Assembly: GCF_028583425.1 (NCBI RefSeq)
Contig: NC_072801.1
Span: 13,598,001 to 13,662,000, forward strand
Source: Eublepharis macularius
Lineage: Eukaryota; Chordata; Lepidosauria; Squamata; Eublepharidae
Direction of reading: 5' to 3'
Length of the DNA: 64,000 nucleotides
The notes beneath the pieces were generated by a model that made no database searches, was not told the DNA's origin, and saw only the letters and a program-made list of their open reading frames with translations. How positions within the stretch are numbered: position 1 is the stretch's first letter; each line of letters starts with the position of its first letter. Position numbers and translations under genes: made by a program. Below are positions 50,701-62,782 of this stretch, piece after piece.

Positions 50701-53700
50701 AAAACTTGAGGGAAGCTGACAAGTGTCCAACCTGTGCCAGGCGTCACTTGTAGCTTGGCTCTTTGTCACCCCACCTCCAAACAGGTGGTTGTCATGTCTC
50801 TGCAACAGCTGAATGCAATGCACAATGCCTCATCACAGTGTTCAAAACTTCCCCACAAAGGGCAGCCAACGATGCACAGCAGGAGACTGGAAATGCAGAG
50901 CACACCATCATGTCCCATGTTATCTTGAATTAAAATATTACTGGGAAAGCGAAGCAAGTGACCCCAACTCTGGTTCATGTTCCCAGCTTGCCACTCGAGC
51001 ACTAGGCACTCAGTTCCTGCTAATGTCCCTCACTGGCAGAGTACCTGGTAGCTGTAGCTGCTTCCAAGGAACGGGACAATGATAAGATGTCCCAAAACCT
51101 CAAGTCTTCCCCAGGATCTCCAACACGGCTTGCCATTCCCCCAATTTTCGGTGGTTCATTGCAATAGAACAGAATCGAGTCACAGCTACAGGGAGGGTGA
51201 GAGAGGAGTCCAGCAAAGGTGAGAAACGGGAGGGCACGAGGGCACTGAGGAGAGGTGGACAGAAAACAGGAAAGGCAATTTACTGCTTAATGAGAAGCTT
51301 TCCAAGGCCAAAGAAGGCTACTTACATCATCCTCCATGTCACCACCTTGCATGGTTCCTATGATCCGCCTGCTTGGTCTCCCTGATCAAAGCAAGAAGAC
51401 AGAGCACCTGTGATAATGGAGCTGCACAAGCATGCGAGAACTGACAACAGATGTGAGTGTGCCAGGAGCTGAACATAAGCTGGCAGAGAGACGCAACGCT
51501 CGGACCTGTCCCACTAGCAGCAGTTCAGAGGCTTTGTTTGAACAGGCGCTAAACAAAAGGATGCAGAGATCATAGAAAGACTCACCAAAGGAGAAGATGA
51601 GGCAAGAGGCCGCTCGGGGTTCTGTCTGTGAAAATCTGCCTTGCAGCTAGCAGGTATGCCAGACTCAAAGGGAAGCCCAAGGTCACACAGCTTCCAGGGC
51701 AGAGTGGGAGCCTGAACGAGAGTCTCCCAGGTCCTAGGTCCACACACTAACCACTATACTAGTTCTCCTTTTTTTTAAAAAAAAAATTACAGTCTAGCTC
51801 TGCTTATGCCTGGAATCAGACACTCCACGAAACCCTTTCAAGATCATTCTGGGGACACGCTTGTCCCTTTCAGTGCAGTGGCCATCCCCAACCAATCTGC
51901 TATGTTCTCTGCAAAGCCCTGCACTGTTTGCCCCAAGCAAGAACAAAAATTCTGACAGTGCCATTTGGTTTCACATCCTCCCACATTTATATTAAAATCT
52001 GCACATGAATAGCTCACATGCCTTTCTTCCCTGAGGTGTGTGAGGAAGCAGGAAAATGTGCCATAAACCTGAAAGCGGGGCAGAAGGGATGCAGAGATCC
52101 AGTCGAGGATGCCTGCAGCGTGCCTGCGTCTCTGGCTTTGCATCATCCAGTCCCTCTGGAATTTCTCAACCTGCTTCTCTAGAAGCATGTGCTGGATCTT
52201 TAGAAGCACTGCGGAGTCAGGACCAGTGGTTCAAAACTGCTGCTTTGCCAAATCCAGTTTAGGGAGAGTTCAGCAACAACTGTCTCAGAAGGCGCCATGG
52301 CTCCATTTTACAGCATCTGCCTGGCTCATGTTCCATCCCACCAGGCTGACCGGGCAGCATGAGGAGCCAATGTGGGCAAGAGCCTGAGTAATTGACGGCA
52401 CTAGAAGTTCTCCTGCATGGCTTCCCGCTCATCTCAAAATGGATACACAAGAGAATTTCCAGCAGGATGGTGCGAAGCTTATCTGGGGGCGAATGAGCAA
52501 AAAGGGAAGCAAAGGGTACCTTGCATCAGTATCTGCATGGCTGTATGATGCCTTATGAGTTGCCTGTCTTCCATTTCACTGTTGGAATTCTCGTCCTCAT
52601 GGATCTCCATGTCCGAGTCCTCGTTGCCTAGGCAAGACAAAAATGCCTGTTGCAGAGAGAGGTTCAGGAGGTTAACCTGGTCTTAGCTATCGCCCGGGGA
52701 GACCATGGCCTCGTGACATGCTACGTGCTCTGAATGCCGATCCATTTTGGAATCTAGCTGAGGGCCAACCAGGGCCTTCAGAACTCCTGTGAGGAGGTGG
52801 AGATGCAAGCCCTGCTCTCCCAAGGAGCAAGCTACTGGCTCTTCAGGATACTTTAATGGGATTGGAGTGGTTCGGGGCTTTGTGGGGCTTGGGGGGGGGC
52901 ATTGCAAGAGACTTGGGTGCTGCAGGGGGCTCTGAGGCGGAGAGTCCAAGCCAGAAAGCAGGGCTGTATCCCCAGGGAAGACGACAGCAGACTTGGATTT
53001 CTGGGACTCCTCTTGCACATCAAAAGGGTGAGGCAGCTAGAGATGTCTCCATTGCTTCCTTCTGTGGTGGTGTTGGGGGCTCAGCCCCCCCCCTTGCCGG
53101 AGTCTTCAGATTCCTTAACAGGGAGGAGTCCTAACTCTGGCCCAGGACGCCCCTACAGCTAAATAACCTAGCACTGAATGAGGGATTTGCAGTATCTCAG
53201 AGGTCTCTAGAACAACATCTGCTATGCCCGTATACGGACTCCTAATATTTGTTTAAATAGCCTGCTCCTGGACTATTTTAATGATTTTTTAAAAATTATT
53301 ATTGATTTTATGTTTTTTGTGATTTTAATGTATTCTTGAATGTTGTTAGCCACCCTGAGCTCATCTGTGGGGGGCGGGGGCGGGGTATAAATTGAATAAA
53401 ATAAATAAATAAACTAGGCACTGGGCATAGGCCAAAAGAGAAGCAGCTCCCTGTGTGTGGTGCAGCTTCCAATCCTGCTCAAGATCAAACTGCTGGAAGG
53501 ACAGCTTAGTCCATTCTCCTGCTCAAAGATCCTGGAGGAAAGTGCAGGGAAGCAATTTTGCAGTTCCGTGCCAGTGACTCACAATTGCAAAATGGAGTAT
53601 CTGGTGCACCATTCAGCATCTGAAAAATTTCAGTATTCACTTTTTAAATATCAAGCTTCTGGCACCCATGGCTTCAAGGTAATGCTTGGTGTATGTAAAC

Positions 53701-56700
53701 AATATGCAGGCTGTGTACAGTCGCTGTTGGCTTCTGTGACACAAGTCACAAAAACCCAGCTCTCCTGCCACAATATTTGGATGATGAATATATGCACATG
53801 CCACTATTAAGGTTTGCAAGATAGACCAATTGTTCAAAGGATTTCTTCTCTCTACTAGTACAGCATCTTCTCTAGCCCTAGCATCAAAATCCAAGTTGTC
53901 CTTCCCCTAGCCTATGCACCCACATTCTCAATGGCTGTTCAGCTGCTCCACTACGTAATCTCTAGCTCTGAAATACCACCCTTCCCTTCCTCTTCCTCTG
54001 GCTATAGGAAGTGCTACCATCCCATTGTACTTCGAGACAAGAAAGGGGGGGGGAGAGAACGACTTCGCATTGTTCATGCCTTGCCTGTCCCTTATCCATA
54101 CTCAGGTGACAAATGGGGCCTGATCTCAGCACGGGGCAAAGAAACACCAGAAATAAATAAATATCCCATTTAAAAAACTGGAGAGAACAGGATCTGGCTA
54201 CCAGCAGACTCTGCTGCTCTGATGGATTTTTCTTCCTCTTTAGGTCAAAAGGTTTCCTTTGCTGGCTTTTGTGAAGGACACTCTCAATGTTTAGTGGCAC
54301 TGGGGAGAAGGGAGAAGGGGGGCACAATTCAATAGTACATTCACACAATGGCACACCAGGAAGGAAATAGAGGGGGGGGGGGAAGAATGAAGTCTCAGAA
54401 CTGCTGAGATGGGGATGTGACAGAAGCTGACTCAGGCCTCGTGTAAAAGCTGTTCAGATGGTGATTAGCAAGGATTGCCACTGGAGGCTGCAATGTCCTC
54501 CATTCAGTACGGAAAGATCCACAGGAGAGGCTGCTGAAGCAAGGGAGGGAAGTGATCTTCCAGTCTGTGCCAGGAAGCTCACCAGGTAACTCTTGGCCAG
54601 TCTCTCTCTCTCACTGACTGACCTACCTCACAAGGATGTCATACAGATAATCGGTGGAGGAAGCCACTCTGCCACCCTCGGTATAACTCTCTCAGCTGAA
54701 CACAGAGTATAAAACCAAGCTGCTGAAAATGCATCCTCTATCAAGCTACATCTCCATCTCCTTCAACAGCCGGCACCTGATTCTGATCTGCCACCCTTGT
54801 GAGTCAAAACAGAGTTGCCCTCACTCAGTGGCCACCGCAGCAGAGTTAGCTGAGGTTTCCCTAACCGCTTCCCTCTCTTTAGCCCACAGAAATCCCATTT
54901 TCTGCCAGCGTGACCCATCATTTTTGTAAGTCCTGTGAAATGAACACCACAAATGCATCCTTCTGACAAAATATTAAAACCAGGTGTGGAAAGATGGGTG
55001 GGGCTGGTTTGCCCCCCCAGCCATGCTCAGTACCTTGGAAGTGGAAGAGAGGGGGCATCATGTCCCCCTCTTCCCCTGCTGGCCTCACTCCTTCCAACAC
55101 TAGGAATAAAGATCCAGCATTTCCTCAGAGGCTGGCCTCCCCCTCCCTTTTAACTTGAGCCCCATTACCAGTGCTGGCCTTGGCTCTGCCCCTGCCCTCT
55201 CGTGAAAGCCAAGGCTGCAGCAATCGCCCGCATGTGCCCTGAGAGCTGCCATCTTAAAATCCCACCCCAGTACCTAGCCCTGCTTGGGCTGCAAGTGGTC
55301 AAACCAGTGATGAGACTGCCACCAAAACAACGTGTCCCCTTTCTTGGCCCATTTACAGGGTCTCACTGAGCCTGGAATTGCAGTCTGGAAAGAATGTCCA
55401 GCGTTTTATGCTCGAGCTGCCCGTGCGTGCCATTTCCAGGATGCCCTGCAAAAAAGAGAGCCACTGAACTGTAGCACAAGCACCCCAAAAGCTGACCTCC
55501 ACTGTCCATGAAGCAGAGGAGTCTTAGAGAAAGTAATAAAGAATGCCCATGCTGGGAATTAACAGAGAGCCACTCTAAGCAAGGCTGGGGAAGCCCTTTG
55601 TTAGGGACTGAAGCTAGAGACCCCAGACAAAAACGGCCTGCTGCTAGACTGATGCTGTTTTCTGCCACTTAGTCCCCATCCTCAAAGGCAGGGCACAGCA
55701 TGGCAATAACCAACTCTTTGACTAAGCCAAATATTCTATGAAGTTGAGAACGCCTGCATGGAAACGGCCGCCAGCCTTTTCTTGCTGCATTATGGTCTGA
55801 CAGCAGGGGGAGGAGCAAGGGCTTCCTTGGCCCTGCAACAACAAGGGTTGCGCAGCCATTCCTGCCTCGCTACTCTCTCCGCAGAACTTCTGCCTTGTCC
55901 CTTCCCAGTTAAGAAACACAGCCTAGATTCATGTTAAATGCTGACGTTCTAGACCAAGAGATGGAAACCCATACCAAGGATTACTGCACGATCTTGGATC
56001 TGGGGTAGCTGGGGAGACAGAATCTGACTAGCCAGGCCCTCTGCATTCTTGTGCGTCTGTCCCGGCCTTGGGCATGACGTTTGCTTCAAATCAAAACGAA
56101 CTTTAAAAAAATGGGGGCCGGGGGAGGGGGGGCAGACAAGCTACCAAATCCCACATCTTTGAAACAAACCTACTACTGGTTCACGGACAGAACTCTGAGA
56201 CAAATGTGTCACTTGCTTAATAACAACCCTGTTCTAGCAAAGAACAGTATGTGCTCCCCTTTGGGCTGGGGACATCAGAGTTCTTCTTGCAGTGAGCTAC
56301 GCTGACAACCAAACACAACTTCTGCTCATTCCCCTGGCTTCAAATATTCTGCCCCACTATCCATCACGTGAAGCAAACGTGTGAGACATTCCTTTTTGAT
56401 TTTATTTTTGTTTCTTCGTTTATACCCCACCTTTTCCCCAGTGGGAACACAAAGCATAGCTCACATAACTCCTCTCTCCCCCATCTTATCCCCCAGCAAC
56501 TCTATGAAATAGGTGAGGCTAAGAATGTGTGACTGGCCCAAGGTCACCCAGCAAGCTTCCATGACAGGAGGGGAACTGAACCTGGTTCTCCCAGATCCTA
56601 GTCCGACACTCTAGCCACTATACCATGCTGACTATTCTGGAACCACCTCCTCAAATAAGGATGTGCCACTTTGGGAAACCTTTGGCTCAAGCCTTTTTAT

Positions 56701-58604
56701 CTTCACCATGAACTGTAACCAAGGCTAAATGGGTTAACCCATATTTGCCCATGTTCCTCTCTCCCTTGTTTCCCCCTTGCCCACTAGACTGTTCCTGCCT
56801 CCTCCTGTGATTCCCGCCCCCCCCGCAACGCGAACATTTTGAATTCCCATTCTTTACTGTAACAAAATAGTGAAAAATTCCACGGGGGAGGGGGACCCTA
56901 ATCCTGTTCTTTATGAAACTCTGCCACACACTGGGCACAATTATAGCCCTCTATAAGCAACAGCTATCATCTATGAAATGTCAAGTGGTGGTGGTGGAAA
57001 GTTCCATCAAGTCATAGCTGATTTATGGTGACCCCATAAGTCAGATGGCAAGAGACTAACAGAAGTGGTTTGCCATTGCCAGCCTCTGCAACCCTGATCT
57101 TCTCTGGAGGTCTCCCATCCAATCATTAACCAAGGCCAACCCTGCTTAACTTCCAAGATCTGCGAGATCAGGCTTGCCTGGGCTGTCCAGGGCCATTTTC
57201 ACACTGCTTACTGGCTATGGAAAATCGCGCTGAGCTCCTGGAACAACAGTGTCTTCCTGGTGCCATTTCATGTGAGAACTGCTGTTCTCGTGCGAAATTG
57301 TGCCAGGAAGACGCTGTCGTTCTGAGAGCTCGGCACAATGTTCCATAGTCGGTAAGCAGTGTGAAAACGGCCCAGGTCAGGATAAATGTCAAGTAGTAGT
57401 ACTCTTATTACAGTTAGAAGCAAAATACATATAGTTAGGATGGGTAGAATAAGTTTAACTGACCCTGCAAGGTTTTCAACAGCTGCCATGGAAAATTCGC
57501 TGTAAAGAATGTTGCTAACCAGAACAAACTGAAGAGAAACCAGTCTGCAGAGCAGAAAGCTTGAAGGGGGTGGGGCTGGGACCTGGAACCCTGGCCCAGG
57601 AGAGCCCGCCCTTCCGACCCTAACTTGGGGAGAAGGAATGTTGTATTGTGTTGAATACTCATCACGACCCATCTTTCAGGTTACATAATCAATTCCGGAG
57701 CAGAAAACAATAGGGCGAGATACCTATCAACTGTCCTTCTATGAGGCAGGTAAGAAAACGTGGTGAATCACAAAAAGCAAGGCTTCCAGGCCAAGTTCCA
57801 TCCCACTAAGCATTACTACTTTCGAGTCTCTTGCCATGTGGAAGAGAGGTCAAAGCACTGGATGGCTGGTCCAACATCTTGCGGAGAAGACACCTGCTAT
57901 AGCAAGGGTGAAATGGTCAAAAACGGTTCTCCGTCATTAGCAAAAAATTCCTCAACTGATCCAGAAGGGGAAGCCTCCTACTTTCCCACAAATGTTAAAT
58001 GTGTATGTGGCAATATTAAAGTCAGTGGAATGACTCACCTGAGGGGGTCTGTCTCCTGATGCCCTCTTTCGGAAGGCCTCCAATAGGAGGCATGAATACT
58101 TCTGGCTCAGGAAGACGCAGTCCCCTTCCTGTCAGTCACCGAATTTACCTCTCAATATCGGAACGACTGTCTCAGTTACGGGACTTTTAGTACTACAGGA
58201 AGGACAAGATCTCCCAGTAGAGATGCGAGAGAAGGAAGGACTGACACTAAGGCTGTTATATATGCTTAGAGAGTTTGGGATTCCTCCTCTGCCTTTTAAG
58301 CTTAGACACTCCTGGCAATCAGATACAGCAGCTTCATTAACATCACAGGCATGTATTTCTTTGTTCCCTTCTAGGCTGCAAACGTTATGTGTGGGTGAGC
58401 AAGTCGGTAAAATGTCTACACTGCTCCACAATAGTAAGGGTAAACTGGAAACAAGAATGCCAGTTTAAGTGCAGCTGGGATCTGGGGCCCCCTTCTTTGC
58501 TGACACACACGGTTTAATGGACAGGGCTTACTTCCAGCCTTCAGCAAGCGTTTTTCTTCCTCTTTCAGCTTGTTCTGCATCAAACGCAAGGTGTTCTCTG
58601 CTTC
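47583..58604 (-). CDS. CLUAP1: CLUAP1, C-terminal exons (partial)
   Basis: Clusterin-associated protein 1 (IFT38), a coiled-coil subunit of the intraflagellar transport B complex needed for cilium assembly. Recognised exons on the - strand: 58604-58532, 52627-52520, 51381-51326 and 47735-47583. Splice phases agree throughout. The joined peptide runs from [20 protein letters not shown] through an acidic stretch ([16 protein letters not shown]), [20 protein letters not shown] and a second acidic run to [10 protein letters not shown], and aligns with the human tail. The upstream exons, about 270 residues, are not found up to 64,000 and should lie beyond. Tail-to-tail with NLRC3, as in mammals. 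Confidence 0.93.
49243..49305 (-). CDS. CLUAP1: CLUAP1 candidate cassette exon, Lys/Ala-rich
   Basis: 63 bp, exactly 21 codons, phase 0 on both sides, so it fits between the 51.3 kb and 47.7 kb exons without a shift. Acceptor 'gtcccatctccaaag' (AAG, moderate) and donor gtgggt. Peptide [20 protein letters not shown] plus K, strongly basic, ending in four GCCAAG repeats. I know no such segment in the human protein. It could be a chance open stretch over a hexamer repeat. Confidence 0.4.
50560..50761. mobile_element. Foldback MITE, GAGCCAAGC ends, second interior
   Basis: Sister of the 39.6 kb copy, with 'ggacacttgtcagctt' and 'gatgggaaatgtaggc' arms. Flanks TCA/TTT, so the duplication is decayed. 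It lies in the last CLUAP1 intron. Confidence 0.72.
51326..51381 (-). CDS. CLUAP1: CLUAP1 exon, 56 bp
   Basis: Acceptor 'cttgctttgatcag', donor gtaagt. Gives [19 protein letters not shown], the conserved arginine-rich and MQGGD segment. Confidence 0.93.
51655..51765 (-). repeat. SINE, reverse orientation
   Basis: 'gcccaaggtcacacagcttc', 'gagtctcccaggtcctaggt' and 'ctaaccactatac' are a reversed Sauria-type SINE head and body. Confidence 0.62.
52520..52627 (-). CDS. CLUAP1: CLUAP1 exon, 108 bp
   Basis: Acceptor 'gtcttgcctag', donor gtaccc. Gives [20 protein letters not shown], then [16 protein letters not shown]. The acidic opening and TAM-x-LMQ end match human CLUAP1. Confidence 0.93.
53255..53415 (+). 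repeat. LINE-type 3' tail with (AATA)n
   Basis: 'tgttgttagccaccctgagc' and 'ggggtataaattgaataaa' followed by AATA repeats, the same tail type as at 23.34-23.40 kb. Confidence 0.6.
56395..56635 (-). repeat. SINE, reverse orientation, long copy
   Basis: 'tcgtttataccccacctttt', 'actggcccaaggtcaccca' and 'cactctagccactatacca' give a complete reversed tRNA-derived SINE. Confidence 0.72.
57000..57185 (-). repeat. 5S-rRNA-derived SINE, reverse orientation
   Basis: The complement of 'gatctcgcagatcttggaag', 'ggccttggttaatgattgga' and 'tgggagacc' matches the 5S promoter region, with the BovB-like tail at the left. Closer to 5S rRNA than the 38.9 kb copy at 'tgggagacc'. Confidence 0.76.
57191..57372. 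mobile_element. Foldback MITE, GGCC...TTTTCACACTG type
   Basis: Perfect CAG duplication (57188-57190, 57373-57375). More CpG decay than the other copies ('cttcctggtgccatttca'). It abuts the 5S SINE. Confidence 0.75.
58532..58604 (-). CDS. CLUAP1: CLUAP1 exon, 73 bp
   Basis: Acceptor 'cttccctacag', donor gtaagc. Gives [20 protein letters not shown] plus LKAG, the end of the coiled coil, nearly identical to human ([20 protein letters not shown]). Confidence 0.95.
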
Positions 58605-61100
58605 CTGTAGGGAAGAGAATACATTGAGCTCAAAACAGCCACGGCAGCAATAACAGCTCGGGGGAGGGGGAACTGGTCACCATGACCTGCTGCTAAGGTT
58701 AAGATCAAGGGTTTCGTAGCCAGCACTGAGCTATAGAATGGAAGGGAAGGTGTTCAAAAGCACAGCGAGCTTCCAAATCTGATCAAACTCCTCTTTTATG
58801 TGTGATTTTTAAAAAATAAGAGTGATGTTTCTAGACTTTATGATTACAAAGAAGTGCTTGGAAGGATGTGGGTAATATCTCCTGAAATCTCAGAACCCAC
58901 ACTGTTGTCTGAATAACTTTTCTAATGGCCATGGGGAGGGGGGGGGTAAGAGAGCACTGCCCCCTGCATAGCCCTTTTCTTCTTCCTATGATTCCCAAAC
59001 ACAGAGTTTTGCAAAATGAGAACATTTGCCTAGCATATGTAATTTTAGGCAGGTCACAAAATCACACGGTTTGGGGTGCATTGTTTGATTTGGTGCAGAA
59101 TTTCAAATGCAGAATTTACACATTTCTTCTGGACCACAGTAAAAAAAAGGTCCACCCACTGCAGCATCCAGCCTGATGCATCTTGGGAGTTCACACACAG
59201 GCCATGAGTTCCAGAAACAAGAGAGGCGTTCGACATTTGCACAGACAAAGCAAGCTATGAATAAGAAAGAATGCTTCCGCTCACGTAGAACCATTTTTAA
59301 GGGTGGTTTTCTTCCCACTTCCTACCTACAGATTTTAGGATCAGTTAAAAAATAAACCTCCCAGAGATAGTTCAACTTTCACTGAAGTGGGCAAAGGTGG
59401 ATGTCATGCTTAAAAATCTGGTGAGCACCCCCTGCCTCACTGGCTTTAAGCTGCAGGATCACAAAGCCACTGATAACCCACAGAAGTCTTCTGTATGTAA
59501 GGATTCTGGGAACATACACACAAGGTAGATCTGAAAGGATTTATAAAATTAATCTAAAGCCTCCATGGGGGCTTCCACAGGTAGATGCTCCTCAAAAGAT
59601 TCCCTTGCCCTATGCCAAGGGCTTTTTTCTGGGAAAAGGGGTGGTGGAACTCAGTGGGTTGCCCTCGGAGAAAATGGTCACATGGCTGGTGGCCCCGCCC
59701 CGATCTCCAGACAGAGGGGAGTTGAGATTGCCCTCCACGCTACTCCCCTCTGTCTGGAGATCAGGGGGCGGGGCCACCAGCCATGTGACCATTTTCAAGA
59801 GGTTCCGGAACACTGTTCCCCTGCATTCCCCCTGAAAAAAAGCCCTGCTGATGCCCCTGCTGGAGGCCTGACGAAAGAGAGCGCCCTTTGCAGAAGCGGC
59901 TGGGGGCTGTACTGATCAGGAAGCACAGCAGATTAAAAAGACGTCCAGCTAGGGGCGTCCATCTGTTGTGCCTGACAGTTTGGCACGGAGCAGACAAACA
60001 TGCCCAGTGGCTATGGCTGGTCTCCAGCTCCGAGAAACTGGACCTCCCTTCCCCTCCCTCTGCGGAATGGGACGTAAATCATCACAACTATTTCCTTGGT
60101 TCTTTCTCCTCCCCGCTCTAATTGGCAGAACAGATGGCCCTGCATCTGATACCCGACTGAAAGAGTCTTCGGCGACAACGTGTTAGATAATGCGTTTAGG
60201 ATGATGGCAGTGAAAAATCTATTTATTTCTCCTAATTAACAGCTCTGCTGAAGACCCAAATATTACCCTTCATCCTTATGGGGGGGGGGAAAGGAGGGAG
60301 AAGGGGAAAAACCCCACCTCTGTTGAAGAAATACATTATTTCACTAAAAGCTGTAATGGGGAAGCGCAAGAGGATTATTTAGGAAACTGCAAGCTAAGTT
60401 GCCCTCCAACTTGAGCCGCTGCTTCCTGGAGATGAAACTGCCTGGTCTCTTCAAGGACAAGTTTGAAGGCAGGGGCCTAACTGATCAGGCCTTTTAGAAA
60501 TCAATGTTGTTTTTAGAGAGGCTGAAAAGCTCACTCTGCAGTTGCTCAGGAATGGTTGGTGTAGGGAAAAAAGAGAAGCCAGTTAACAGGCGGCTAGCAA
60601 CCAATGGTTCAGCCCTTCCAGATATAACGTAAGTTCCCCAAGGCTATTCTCAACATATTTCATAGCAGCCTTGGATTTTTTGCCCCCTCAAGCCACTACT
60701 CACCCCCTCAAGCCACTACTGAATAGCATTCCACCAGCAAAATGACACCTTGAGATCGAGAACGGCACAGTGGTTAGAGAGCAGGGCTGTGATCCGGGAG
60801 ACCGAGGTTCCAATCTCCACTCAGCCCATGCATCTCACTAGGCAACCTCCGGTTGGCTCAGTTCTGATGGCATGTGGAAACCGTGGCTTGTTTTCACTAC
60901 GGTGAGTCTCTGAAAGTACGTCAGGGTTGGCAGACAATCAATCTGAGCGCAGGTTGCCCAGATAAATGCCGGCTTTGTCCATCACCTCTGTCCCTTCCAT
61001 TGCCTCCCCTGCAGAGACCTGGCTGCTATTGCAGCCTGCACTGTGGTGAGAGGGAAGCCAGGGGACAACCTAAGATGTCTGCACTTGCCCATCACTCAAA
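58605..61100 (-). other. CLUAP1 intron, no further exon seen
   Basis: I looked on the - strand for the preceding coiled-coil exon and did not find it. It holds the hAT MITE at 59.6 kb and a tRNA-like SINE head at 60750-60860 ('ggcacagtggttagagagca'). The rest is unassigned. Confidence 0.55.
59616..59847 (-). mobile_element. hAT foldback MITE, short form
   Basis: Left end reads CAAGGGC instead of CAGGGC; right end is intact. The inner spacer is the shortest of the set. No clear duplication remains. Confidence 0.78.
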
Positions 61101-61429
61101 AAAACAGGTTTTACTTACCATAACTGTTGTTCATCTAGGTCTTCCGTGCAGGCACACATGGGACTGCGCACGCGCAGGCCTGCCGATACCGGAGATTTCT
61201 ATAGCTCTAAACCACTAGGGGGCGCTCTAGCCTCCAAGCGCGCATGCGCGGCCGCTTTCCCGCTGAAACGGCTCCTAGGAGGCGGAGCGCCCCTCACATA
61301 CCCTCAGTTCCTCTTTCGCCGCCCCCTGCAAGCTAAGTACCAAGAGAGTTAGCGGGGAAGGAGGGAGGGCATGTGTGCCTGCACGGAAGACCTAGATGAA
61401 CAACAGTTATGGTAAGTAAAACCTGTTTT
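61101..61429. repeat. DIRS terminal 60-bp perfect inverted repeat
   Basis: 61101-61160 is the exact reverse complement of 61370-61429, around 209 bp of GC-rich sequence. Just inside (61424-61470) a diverged direct copy of 'catctaggtcttcc' follows. Such inverted and complementary terminal segments are expected for DIRS replication. Confidence 0.85.
61210..61228 (+). promoter_or_regulatory. CTCF-like site
   Basis: Reads ACCACTAGGGGGCGCTCTA, agreeing with the core of the vertebrate CTCF consensus (CCA-x-x-AGGGGGCGCT). It lies in the loop of the DIRS inverted repeat. Binding is not shown by sequence alone. Confidence 0.5.
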
Positions 61430-61507
61430 TCATCTAGGGTCTTCCTGTGCAGTCCCACATGGGAAGATTACAAAGCTTAATACCTGGGTGGAGGTGACGC
61501 CAAAGCA

Positions 61508-62782
61508 TCACACAAAGATGGACTGGAGAACCGCTGTGCCCACCGCTGTCTCCTTTCTATCCAGGATGTCCAGCGCATAATGTTTCACGAAGGTATCCGC
61601 CGAGGCCCACGTTGCCGCTGTACAGATGTTGTGAAGAGGAACACCTCTGAGAAGAGCCGCAGACGATGCCTGGGACCTGGTGGAATGGGCACGCACTTCC
61701 AAAGGGCAAGGTAAGTTAGCAGTAGAATAACAAGTCAAAATAGTTTGGACCACCCATCTCGAGATGGTCTGGGACATAGCCTGTTTCCCTTTATTCTGTC
61801 CCGCAAAACAAACAAATAAGTTAGAATCAAGCTTAAAAGACTTAACCCTATCTAAATAAAACAGAATGGCCTTGCGGACGTCCAGGGAATGAAGAGCTTT
61901 CTCTGCCTCTGAGGTCTGAACTGGAAAGAAAACTGGCAGTATCAGCTCCTGGGACAGATGAAAACGAGACACCACCTTAGGTAAGAACTCTACTTTGGTA
62001 CGAAGAACAAAATTCTCAGGGTGTAGCTTCAAATAAGGCGGTTCACAAGATAAAGCCGCCAACTCTCCCACTCTTCTAGCCGAGGTGGCCGCAACTAAAA
62101 AGGCTACTTTCATGGATAAAAAACGTAATGGGCAAGAGGCCAACGGCTCGAACGGTTTGGACATCAGGCGAGCCAAAACTAAAGGCAATGACCATTGTGG
62201 AATCAGAGCCCGAATAGGGGGAAACAGATTATTCAATCCCCGTAAAAACAAACGTGCAGAATAGTGGGAAAACACAGTTTTCTTGTCAATAGGAGGATGA
62301 AAGGCAGAGATAGCTGCCAAATAAACCTTAACTGAACTATTAGACAGGCCTTCCTGTTTAACTTCCCACAAAAATTCCAAAATGTCAGAGAGGGGAGCCA
62401 AAAAAGGGTCCAAGGCCCGCTGTTGACACCAGGCCGAAAATTTGTCCCACTTCAAAGCATAGGACTGTCTCGTAGACAGACGTCTAGTGTTAAGCAAGAC
62501 GTGCGTTACCGCTGAAGAAAAGGCACTCCCAGTCCGATCAGCCACGCCGTCAGTTTGAGTTTCCCGATGTTGTGGTGAAACACCCCCTCGCAGGACAGAA
62601 GGTCTGGAACCACCGGGAGACTGATCGACTGATTCTGCAGACTCAGGAGGGAGTGAAACCAGGGTTGCCTCGGCCAAAACGGAGCCACCAGGATGAATGT
62701 CGCCCTGTCCCTCTGGATCTTGCTGAGGACCCTGGCCAGAAGCGGGAATGGGGGAAAGGCATAACACAGGGGACCCGACCAA
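61508..62782 (-). CDS. DIRS tyrosine recombinase
   Basis: A frame of up to 424 residues; it overlaps the RT/RNase H frame by 277 bp in another phase, so the true start is probably inside the overlap. A SAM-like N-terminal DNA-binding region (RLSTRQSYALKWDKFSAWC, then SSVKVYLAAISAFH) precedes the catalytic domain: first Arg in ATSARRVGELAAL, HSTR as the H-x-x-R box, and the nucleophile Tyr in HYALD near the end. All catalytic residues I expect are present and no stop interrupts it. It would integrate the circular cDNA. Confidence 0.86.
   Translation of the reverse strand: MVGSPVLCLSPIPASGQGPQQDPEGQGDIHPGGSVLAEATLVSLPPESAESVDQSPGGSRPSVLRGGVSPQHRETQTDGVADRTGSAFSSAVTHVLLNTRRLSTRQSYALKWDKFSAWCQQRALDPFLAPLSDILEFLWEVKQEGLSNSSVKVYLAAISAFHPPIDKKTVFSHYSARLFLRGLNNLFPPIRALIPQWSLPLVLARLMSKPFEPLASCPLRFLSMKVAFLVAATSARRVGELAALSCEPPYLKLHPENFVLRTKVEFLPKVVSRFHLSQELILPVFFPVQTSEAEKALHSLDVRKAILFYLDRVKSFKLDSNLFVCFAGQNKGKQAMSQTISRWVVQTILTCYSTANLPCPLEVRAHSTRSQASSAALLRGVPLHNICTAATWASADTFVKHYALDILDRKETAVGTAVLQSIFV

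Larger units (their letters stand above)
52628..58531 (-). other. CLUAP1 intron (5.9 kb)
   Basis: Contains a LINE-type tail plus (AATA)n at 53255-53415, a reversed SINE body near 54600-54680, and the SINEs and foldback listed at 56.4-57.4 kb. The rest (53.4-56.3 kb, 57.4-58.5 kb) shows no exon in CLUAP1 phase and no recognised element. Confidence 0.55.
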
